From positions 1-55,165 of the forward strand of contig JAGBCX010000044.1 in the NCBI GenBank assembly GCA_017937805.1: a stretch of DNA of 55,165 nucleotides, written 5' to 3'. Below the pieces are notes generated by a model. It had not been told where the DNA came from and did no database searches. It worked only from the letters and a program-made list of their open reading frames with translations. How positions within the stretch are numbered: the stretch's first letter is position 1; every line of letters begins with the position of its first letter. Shown one piece after another: positions 23,526 through 29,721 of the stretch. A program made the translations under genes and the position numbers. The DNA is from Alistipes sp. Lineage in GTDB: Bacteria > Bacteroidota > Bacteroidia > Bacteroidales > Rikenellaceae.

Positions 23526-25760
23526 TTATTTAACCTCCGTCAATTCGAGTACCACGCTGCGCCAATCGTTTGTTGCACGCATATCGTTGAGTTCAACATT
23601 CGATTTATACCACTTTGAAAGTTCCGGAATTACGATGCCCTCCTCCATCAACATCTTGCCACTTACAACTTTGCCATTAAGAGCAACAGGCTGATTTTCA
23701 AACTCCGGAGCAACCTCACGAATACGATATTTGGCATCAGCCTTCAAACCCTGCAAACGGATAATCGGCATTTGTGTCTCACGCCAAATAAGGTGACGAT
23801 ATGTAAATACGACTGCCCTCTCCTTTGATTCGTTGACATACATCAACGAGGTAAAATTCTTGTCGCCTTCGTAAGGCGAAATAAGGCGGTAGAGGTCACC
23901 CTGCTGTACTACGGGGCGGATTGTCTTGTATTCAGCAATTGCGCGCTTTGCGTAGGCACGCTCCGTGTCGCTCAACTTTGATGGAACCATCTCCATACCG
24001 AGTCGGCACATCGAAGCGACATCGAAACGGAACTTGATAGGTACCAAACGCTGTGTATATTTGCTATATGCCGAGCCGACATGTGCAGCCAACATATTCG
24101 ATGGGTAGAAGTTCATCGAGCCCCACTGAATAAGAATACGATGGTATGCATCGGTCTGGTCGCTGGTCCACATCTCCTGGAAATATGGCATAAAGCCGTA
24201 GTTCAGACGAGCGCCACCCGAAGCGCAGAGCTGAATTACAACTTGCGGATACTTGGCACGAATACGTTTCAAAATCTTTTCGAGTGCAAGGGTGAAATCG
24301 ACCTGCAAGTTCGACTGCAGCGCCTTTGGCAAATAGAGCGATTGCGTATTGGTCATGCTCATATTGTTATCCCACTTAATGTAGTATATATCAGGATTTT
24401 GGGTGAGCAAATCATCAACCACACCAAACACGAAATCCTGCACTTGCGGGTTGGTCAAGTCGAGCAATAACTGACCACCACCACGGCCATAAGTAGGCTC
24501 GAAATCGGGGTGACGCAACACCCAATCAGGGTGCTTCTCGTAGAGCTCACTCTTTACATTCACCATTTCAGGCTCAATCCATATGCCGAACTTCATTCCG
24601 TGCTTGTGGGTGAGGTCGATAAGTGGGCGAATGCCGTTAGGCAACTTCGACTTAGCAACGCCCCAATCGCCAAGCGATGACTTTGCATCATTGCGAGGGT
24701 ATTTAGGGCCAAACCAGCCATCATCGACCACGAACATCTCGCCACCGAGCGCAGCGAAATCTTTGACCATAGGCTCTAAGTTTGCTTCGGTGGTGTCGAA
24801 GTGTACACCCTCCCACGAGTTGAGCAATACCTCACGCTCCTTTGTGCCATCAAGCAACTGATATTTACGAGCCCAACGGTGGAGGTTGCGCGAGGCCTCG
24901 CCCTTGCCGTTAGTGGTGTAGGTGAAGACCATTTCAGGTGTTACGAGCGACTTTTTGCCTGCTAAGGTGTAGTCGCTTGCTGCTGGGTTGATGCCGCCCA
25001 TAAAGAGCGTTTTAGCAGAACTTTTGAGGGTGTTGTGGAACTCAAAGTGGAAGTTGCCCATCCATACGAGAGTACCTGCAACAACGGGGCAGTTTGCCTC
25101 GTCAAGTCGACCATTCAAGCCGAGCATAAACGACGCATTTTCGAATATTGCTACACGCGAACCTGTTTGCGAAGAGATTATGCGTACACCATTTGTGAGT
25201 GGCTCGATATTCTCGTTGCACTCATTCTTGGCCGAACCGTCGAGGTGGAGCAGTACGCAGTTGTCTGACTGAATAGGCAGAAATGCCGACATGTACTTCT
25301 GCAAAACGATAGGCTTCTTGCCCTCGTTGATATACTCGGTGTTCATCTTCACGATGTCGAGGTCGGAGTATGCCGAGTAGTTCAACTTCACGGCAAGAGT
25401 CGGGTGTGCCACATCGCGCAACAAAATCGAGAGGGTGGTGATGGTGCCATCAACGCTCTCGGTAACCTTTTCAACAACGAATTTTACGGCATTATCTCCA
25501 TCGTGTTGCTTGACGAGCGAAGCGAAAGGTTCGATGCAGTTAGTACCGTATGCAGGGTAGGCCTCCTGCTCGGAGAGCGCTCTGCCCGAAGCCTTTACAT
25601 CGCTAACATCGGCACGTGAACCATAGTAGAGAAAATGAGGTGCTTTGCCCTCCGTTGCCGAGATAATAAGCGTAGAGTTTGGTGTAGATAGAGCATAATC
25701 CTTTGCTTGTGCTGCAAATACCGCTACTATTGCACCAAGAATAAGTAGTGTTTTTTTCAT
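23526..25760 (-). CDS. Secreted alpha-galactosidase, GH36
   Basis: 744 residues with a signal peptide (1-19, ending AQA), so exported to periplasm or surface. N-terminal beta-sandwich about 25-300, TIM barrel about 300-640, C-terminal beta domain to the end. The nucleophile is Asp464 in YIKWDNN and the acid/base is Asp534 in WTSDQTD; VDDGWFG and GIWIEPEMVN are also typical. It should remove terminal alpha-galactose from raffinose-type sugars or glycans. A longer open frame to 26231 overlaps the divergent MazG-like gene and is not used. No SusC/D pair is nearby, so it is a single glycosidase gene. Confidence 0.94.
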   Translation of the reverse strand: MKKTLLILGAIVAVFAAQAKDYALSTPNSTLIISATEGKAPHFLYYGSRADVSDVKASGRALSEQEAYPAYGTNCIEPFASLVKQHDGDNAVKFVVEKVTESVDGTITTLSILLRDVAHPTLAVKLNYSAYSDLDIVKMNTEYINEGKKPIVLQKYMSAFLPIQSDNCVLLHLDGSAKNECNENIEPLTNGVRIISSQTGSRVAIFENASFMLGLNGRLDEANCPVVAGTLVWMGNFHFEFHNTLKSSAKTLFMGGINPAASDYTLAGKKSLVTPEMVFTYTTNGKGEASRNLHRWARKYQLLDGTKEREVLLNSWEGVHFDTTEANLEPMVKDFAALGGEMFVVDDGWFGPKYPRNDAKSSLGDWGVAKSKLPNGIRPLIDLTHKHGMKFGIWIEPEMVNVKSELYEKHPDWVLRHPDFEPTYGRGGGQLLLDLTNPQVQDFVFGVVDDLLTQNPDIYYIKWDNNMSMTNTQSLYLPKALQSNLQVDFTLALEKILKRIRAKYPQVVIQLCASGGARLNYGFMPYFQEMWTSDQTDAYHRILIQWGSMNFYPSNMLAAHVGSAYSKYTQRLVPIKFRFDVASMCRLGMEMVPSKLSDTERAYAKRAIAEYKTIRPVVQQGDLYRLISPYEGDKNFTSLMYVNESKERAVVFTYRHLIWRETQMPIIRLQGLKADAKYRIREVAPEFENQPVALNGKVVSGKMLMEEGIVIPELSKWYKSNVELNDMRATNDWRSVVLELTEVK

Positions 25761-25793
25761 AGAAAAAAGGTTTGGTTTTGGATATATTTTAGA

Positions 25794-25801
25794 CAAAGGT
25801 A
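25794..25801 (-). promoter_or_regulatory. Promoter -7 box for the alpha-galactosidase gene
   Basis: On the minus strand TACCTTTG, 33 bases before the start codon. A clear TTTG at -33 was not seen. Confidence 0.5.
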
Positions 25802-25843
25802 GTAAAAAGTCTGAAATAAAGCATAAAAAGTAAAACTTTTTTG

Positions 25844-25851
25844 TATCTTTG
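25844..25851 (+). promoter_or_regulatory. Promoter -7 box for the MazG-like gene
   Basis: TATCTTTG on the plus strand, 76 bases upstream of the start codon, in the divergent spacer with the alpha-galactosidase promoter. Confidence 0.6.
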
Positions 25852-25927
25852 CACCTTGGTATAAAATGGGATAAAAGTACCCGTTGTGTAGGGATAAGAA
25901 AATTAAAAATAAATAGACGATAAAACC

Positions 25928-26326
25928 ATGAAGAAGGAATGGAATGATGTGAAGGAATTTCACGAGAAGTTTGGTCACCCTGTAGCGGAGCAACCTGTGA
26001 TGATTGCCAAGAAACGCGCTTTGAGCCGTGCAAAGTGGATGAACGAGGAGGTTGCCGAGTTCTTGATTGCAGAGGATATCTATGAGCAGGCAGATGCGAT
26101 GATTGACTTGATGTACTTCGCTCTCGGCACAATGGTCGAGATGGGCTTGGAGGCTGACGAGTTGTTCGACATCGTGCAGAAGGCAAATATGGCGAAGTTG
26201 TGGCCAGACGGAAAACCGCACTACAACCCAAAGGATAACAAAGTTATCAAACCTGAGGGCTGGGAGGACCCGAAGCCGAAGATTAAGGCTTACATCGACT
26301 CGGTAATTGCGGCAAAGAGCAAATAA
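25928..26326 (+). CDS. MazG-like/PRA-PH family nucleotide pyrophosphohydrolase
   Basis: 132 residues, all alpha. The metal-binding EExxE..ExxD pattern of the all-alpha NTP pyrophosphatases appears as NEEVAEFLIAEDIYEQADAMIDLMYFALG (in parts, 38-66). The C-terminal tail KLWPDGKPHYNPKDNKVIKPEGW resembles the phosphoribosyl-ATP pyrophosphohydrolase-like or Cof-like branch. It likely cleaves a nucleoside triphosphate or related compound to a monophosphate as a house-cleaning enzyme. It has its own promoter and is followed after 30 bases by the HU-like gene. Confidence 0.85.
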   Translation: MKKEWNDVKEFHEKFGHPVAEQPVMIAKKRALSRAKWMNEEVAEFLIAEDIYEQADAMIDLMYFALGTMVEMGLEADELFDIVQKANMAKLWPDGKPHYNPKDNKVIKPEGWEDPKPKIKAYIDSVIAAKSK

Positions 26327-26356
26327 TAGATTGACTTTTTCAGTCGTTTAATAGTC

Positions 26357-26983
26357 ATGAGTGTTATCGTAGAGGTAATTACTGCGCATTTGCGCTCCAA
26401 TCGTAGATTGGTTGTTCCTAACTTCGGAGCCTTTGTGGTGAAGGAGTCGGGAGAGTATCTGTTTTCCGACCTATTGCGCGATGATGATGGAGTACTTGCA
26501 TCTCTGTTGCGCGAAAAGGGGCTGAGTGAGATGGAGGCGGCAGTTATGACCGATCGCTTTATATTCGAAGTACGTCACGAATTGGAGCAGTATGGCTATT
26601 GTCGTTTGGGGGATATAGGAACACTGCGTATTGAGCCAGATACCAAAGTGCTTAAGCTCTATCCGCCTGTGCAGGGCGAACTGCCAAAGCAGACTCCGTA
26701 CATTCCGAAACAAGTTTCGGAAGCGGAAAACGGAGAACGGAAAACTGAAAACGAAGATAAGAGTATAGGTGGCGATAATGAAACCCCTGCAACCTTTGCA
26801 ACGCCTAAGAAACCTATAAAACCTCGTAAAAAGGTTGATTTTGTGATAGTTGTGGCGGTAATTATTCTGTTGGCGGCATTGGTCGGTATTGGTTACGGCT
26901 GGTATGTCTCAAATCTCGGTGTTGCAGATGATGATGCCGCTATGGACGCATTGAGAGTGACGTCAGAACAATTAAACGAATAG
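26357..26983 (+). CDS. HU-like domain protein with a transmembrane segment
   Basis: 208 residues. An N-terminal prokaryotic HU/CCDC81-like domain (about 1-100: IVEVITAHLRSNRRLVVPNFGAFVV, ending GDIGTLRIEPD) is followed by a low-complexity linker and one transmembrane helix near 160-185 (VIVVAVIILLAALVGIGYGWYV in parts), with a short outer tail. Related Bacteroidetes proteins pair this domain with SPOR repeats; no SPOR is seen here. The linker contains seven-base repeats (26725-26752) read as ENGERKTENED. Seven bases from the sigma-54 activator gene. May link nucleoid or another partner to the membrane; unproven. Confidence 0.75.
   Translation: MSVIVEVITAHLRSNRRLVVPNFGAFVVKESGEYLFSDLLRDDDGVLASLLREKGLSEMEAAVMTDRFIFEVRHELEQYGYCRLGDIGTLRIEPDTKVLKLYPPVQGELPKQTPYIPKQVSEAENGERKTENEDKSIGGDNETPATFATPKKPIKPRKKVDFVIVVAVIILLAALVGIGYGWYVSNLGVADDDAAMDALRVTSEQLNE
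26725..26752. repeat. Heptanucleotide repeat (GGAAAAC)4 inside a gene
   Basis: GGAAAAC, GGAGAAC, GGAAAAC, TGAAAAC, in frame within the HU-like gene linker. The reverse complement flavour (GTTTTCC) occurs at 29649 and 45921 between or at the ends of genes. Confidence 0.85.
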
Positions 26984-26989
26984 ATTGAA

Positions 26990-28204
26990 ATGATGGATAA
27001 TAGTACTTTACTCTCCGTAAAACAACGCTTTGGGATAATCGGCAACTCGCCATTGCTCAATCGGGCATTGGAAGTTGCGTTGCGTGTTGCTCCTACCGAT
27101 TTGACGGTGCTTGTTACGGGCGAGAGTGGTGTGGGTAAAGAGTTCTTTCCGCAAGTTATCCATGCCCATTCGGCACGCAAACATAATAAGTATGTTGCGG
27201 TAAACTGCGGAGCAATACCCGAAGGCACGATTGACTCGGAGTTGTTTGGTCACGAGAAGGGTGCTTTTACGGGAGCAATAGAGGCGCGCAAAGGATACTT
27301 CGAGGAGGCTGACGGAGGAACAATATTCCTTGATGAGGTTGGCGAACTTCCACTTGCTACACAGGTGCGACTATTGCGAGTGTTGCAGACGGGTGAGTTT
27401 ATGCGTGTAGGCTCGGCAAAGGTGCAGAAGACAAATGTGCGAGTTGTGGCGGCCACGAACTCCAATCTGATGAAGGCTATCGCCGATGGTCGCTTCCGCG
27501 AAGATTTATACTATCGACTCAATACTGTGCCTATCACTGTGCCGGCATTGCGCGAGCGCCCTGAAGATATATATATGTTGTTCCGTCGCTTTGCTACAGA
27601 GGTAGCGGTGCAGTATAAGATGCCGGCAATTGCCCTGAATGAGGAGGCACGTACGATGCTCGAAACCTACTATTGGCGAGGAAATATTCGCCAGTTGAAG
27701 AATGTGGCAGAGCAGATTTCGGCTATTGAGGAGTCGCGAGATATTACACCTCAGGTGCTTGCAAAGTATCTCGTAGACGAGAGTTCGGCATCATCTCCGA
27801 CTCTCACGCAGTCGGCCAAGATTGAGGATATGAACTCGGAGCGAGAGTTGTTGTACAAGATATTGTTCGATATGCGCAGCGATATCAACGACTTGAAACG
27901 CATGATGGCGGACCTCCATAGTGGCTACTCTTCGTATCGTACAACCTCTGCACCGAGCGAAAAGAGCGAGGTTAAGGCTCTGTTGCCTCACGCTCCTGTG
28001 GTGTCGCCCGTAGAGGAAGAGTATGCCGAGAGTGAAATTGTAGATGAGATGCCACGCGAGATGACAAAGGCCGATATGCAACGCGAGCAGATTGTGAAGG
28101 CTCTACGCCGTAATGGTGGTAGTCGTCGTGCAGCAGCTGCCGAGTTATTTATGTCGGAACGCACTCTTTATCGCAAGATTAAAGAACTTAATATCGAAGA
28201 GTAA
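26990..28204 (+). CDS. Sigma-54-dependent transcriptional activator without receiver domain
   Basis: 404 residues. AAA+ domain from about 15 to 250: Walker A GESGVGKE (44-51), the sigma-54 contact loop GAFTGA (91-96), Walker B GGTIFLDE (about 109-116), and an arginine-finger region REDLYYRL. A linker of about 100 residues precedes a C-terminal Fis-type helix-turn-helix (about 365-400, RAAAAELFMSERTLYRKIKEL). No receiver or PAS domain at the N-terminus, so control is by another route, such as a partner or its own level. Two adjacent ATG codons (26990, 26993) are equally possible. It sits before lptE and secG in what I recall as a conserved Bacteroidetes cluster. Confidence 0.92.
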   Translation: MMDNSTLLSVKQRFGIIGNSPLLNRALEVALRVAPTDLTVLVTGESGVGKEFFPQVIHAHSARKHNKYVAVNCGAIPEGTIDSELFGHEKGAFTGAIEARKGYFEEADGGTIFLDEVGELPLATQVRLLRVLQTGEFMRVGSAKVQKTNVRVVAATNSNLMKAIADGRFREDLYYRLNTVPITVPALRERPEDIYMLFRRFATEVAVQYKMPAIALNEEARTMLETYYWRGNIRQLKNVAEQISAIEESRDITPQVLAKYLVDESSASSPTLTQSAKIEDMNSERELLYKILFDMRSDINDLKRMMADLHSGYSSYRTTSAPSEKSEVKALLPHAPVVSPVEEEYAESEIVDEMPREMTKADMQREQIVKALRRNGGSRRAAAAELFMSERTLYRKIKELNIEE

Positions 28205-28206
28205 AT

Positions 28207-28716
28207 ATGAAGAGATTTTGCTTTATATTGTGTAGTTTAATGCTTTTGCTAACAAGCGGTTGCACGGTTAAATATACATTGTCGGGTGCTTCGATTCCAC
28301 CCGATGCAAAGACCTTCTCGGTGGCATATTTCCCGAACAATGCTCCGATGGTTGCGCCTATTTTGAGTGCAACACTGACAGATGAACTCACTCAGCGCTT
28401 TGCAACGCGAACACGCTTGGTGCAGGTACCGGAGGGTGGCGACTTTGCTTTCGAAGGTGAGATTGTGGGCTACACCTCAACAACATCTTCGGTGTCGAGT
28501 GGCGATTATGCCCTGCAAAACCGATTGACAATCACTGTGAAAGTCAATTTTACCAATGCGATAGACGATAAGGCCTCATTTAAGGCGAAAACCTTTTCGG
28601 CCTATGCCGACTATGACTCAACGAAGTTGCTGAATGAGGTGGAGAGTACCCTTATCCCTGAGATTGTGGAGCAACTCGTTACGGATATATTTATGGCGGC
28701 AGCCTCGAATTGGTAA
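28207..28716 (+). CDS. lptE: LPS-assembly lipoprotein LptE
   Basis: 169 residues; signal sequence and lipobox LTSGC with acylated Cys19. LptE plugs the LptD barrel and helps insert lipopolysaccharide into the outer leaflet. The Bacteroidetes LptE signature is seen: VKYTLSGASIPPDAKTFSVAYFPNNAP (in parts), LTDELTQRF, and EGEIVGYTST. Begins two bases after the activator stop, so the two are one transcript. Confidence 0.9.
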   Translation: MKRFCFILCSLMLLLTSGCTVKYTLSGASIPPDAKTFSVAYFPNNAPMVAPILSATLTDELTQRFATRTRLVQVPEGGDFAFEGEIVGYTSTTSSVSSGDYALQNRLTITVKVNFTNAIDDKASFKAKTFSAYADYDSTKLLNEVESTLIPEIVEQLVTDIFMAAASNW

Positions 28717-28717
28717 C

Positions 28718-28731
28718 GGAAAACGGAAACT
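28718..28731. repeat. Short heptanucleotide repeat (GGAAAAC)2
   Basis: GGAAAAC and GGAAACT directly after the lptE stop codon, the minimal form of this repeat family. Confidence 0.5.
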
Positions 28732-28737
28732 CCTCCT

Positions 28738-29121
28738 ATGACAGAAGAGCAAATATCCCAATTTCTTGCCAAGTACCCTTGGTACGAGGTGGCACGAGTG
28801 GCTGCATCGGGTGGCGCTGTGCGCCGAGAGGTTGATGCAGAGAAGATTGCCGAGGAGAGCGAGGGCGAGATTATCAACCGCTTTCTACGCAAGAACGACT
28901 ATCGTATTGTTGCCGAGGAGGGTGATGTTGAGGTCGATGTCCGTACAGAGGCGGAGATTGACGATGAAGACGATTTGGTAAGCGAGGAGTTGGCCGAAAT
29001 ATACCTTGCGCAAGGGCTAAAATGCGAGGCTGTTGAAATATATCGTAAATTAAGTTTGCTAAATTCAGAAAAAAGTGCTTACTTTGCCGAGAAAATCGAA
29101 AGTATCGAGAAAAATAATTAA
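28738..29121 (+). CDS. Small acidic helical protein between lptE and secG
   Basis: 127 residues, strongly acidic (EEGDVEVDVRTEAEIDDEDD near 60-80), no signal peptide or membrane segment. The C-terminal third (LVSEELAEIYLAQGLKCEAVEIYRKLSLLNSEKSAYFAEKI, in parts) looks like a single tetratricopeptide-type helical hairpin. I recall comparable TPR-like genes in this position in other Bacteroidetes. Function unknown; the location suggests involvement with envelope biogenesis. Confidence 0.75.
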   Translation: MTEEQISQFLAKYPWYEVARVAASGGAVRREVDAEKIAEESEGEIINRFLRKNDYRIVAEEGDVEVDVRTEAEIDDEDDLVSEELAEIYLAQGLKCEAVEIYRKLSLLNSEKSAYFAEKIESIEKNN

Positions 29122-29134
29122 AAAATAATAGACT

Positions 29135-29485
29135 ATGTACACATTTTTGATTGTATTGATTCTTATCGCGAGCATATTGATGGTGCTTGCAGTGTTGGTT
29201 CAGAACCCAAAGAGTGGTATGGCATCGAACTTTGGTGCATCGAATCAGGTTATGGGTGTTCGTCAGACAGCAGACTTTCTTGAAAAGTTTACTTGGGGTG
29301 CAGCTGTTGTTGTGTTGGTATTGTCGCTCCTTTCGACAATCTTCGTAGGCGGTAAGTTGCAAGAGGCTGGCAAGTCGGGTGTTGCAAGTGACCTCGAAAT
29401 GCTCTCTGCTCCTGCTACTGAGCAGGCTGTTGAGATGCCACAGGCTGAACTTCCTGCTGCAACTGAGACCCCTGCACAGAACTAA
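29135..29485 (+). CDS. secG: Preprotein translocase subunit SecG
   Basis: 116 residues with two transmembrane helices (about 3-22 and 53-72) linked by NPKSGMASNFGASNQVMGVRQTADFLEK (in parts), the conserved SecG loop. It is the small accessory subunit of the SecYEG channel. The C-terminal tail (LSAPATEQAVEMPQAELPAATETPAQN, in parts) is Pro/Ala/Glu-rich, common in Bacteroidetes SecG. A strong terminator follows, ending the HU-like/activator/lptE/secG transcript. Confidence 0.92.
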   Translation: MYTFLIVLILIASILMVLAVLVQNPKSGMASNFGASNQVMGVRQTADFLEKFTWGAAVVVLVLSLLSTIFVGGKLQEAGKSGVASDLEMLSAPATEQAVEMPQAELPAATETPAQN

Positions 29486-29509
29486 TCGCGGGTTAAAGAC
29501 AAGAGTTGA

Positions 29510-29540
29510 GAGTGGAGAAATTTCTCCACTCTTTTTTTTG
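29510..29540 (+). terminator. Terminator after secG
   Basis: GAGTGGAG, AAATTT loop, CTCCACTC (29510-29531), then eight T. Confidence 0.9.
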
Positions 29541-29577
29541 TTTTGCAGATTCCGAGTGTGGTTAAGGTTCAAGCGAG

Positions 29578-29642
29578 AATAGGTCGATAGGGAGCACTAA
29601 AAGTAATTTTTAATTCAAAAACTTTCGTCTATCGCCTATTTT
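29578..29642. repeat. Imperfect inverted repeat before the TPR gene
   Basis: AATAGG-T-CGATAG at 29578-29590 is complementary to CTATCG-CCTATT near 29631-29642. The right arm ends in TATTTTTG (29637-29644), a second possible promoter box. Confidence 0.45.
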
Positions 29643-29648
29643 TGTAAA

Positions 29649-29683
29649 GTTTTCCGTTTTCCGTTTTCCGTTTTCCGTTTTTA
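29649..29683. repeat. Heptanucleotide repeat (GTTTTCC)5 upstream of a promoter
   Basis: Four perfect GTTTTCC units (29649-29676) and one GTTTTTA. It occupies the -33 region of the following TATTTTTG box. Confidence 0.9.
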
Positions 29684-29687
29684 TTTG

Positions 29688-29695
29688 TATTTTTG
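29688..29695 (+). promoter_or_regulatory. Promoter -7 box for the TPR gene
   Basis: TATTTTTG, 26 bases before the start codon. The -33 position falls inside the GTTTTCC repeat, where TTTC rather than TTTG is found. Confidence 0.55.
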
Positions 29696-29721
29696 CCTAA
29701 ATTAAGAAATATAGTGTTGCT

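Noticed and set aside
25761-26231. N-terminal extension of the alpha-galactosidase
   Set aside because: It would precede the signal peptide, cross both divergent promoters and overlap the MazG-like gene.
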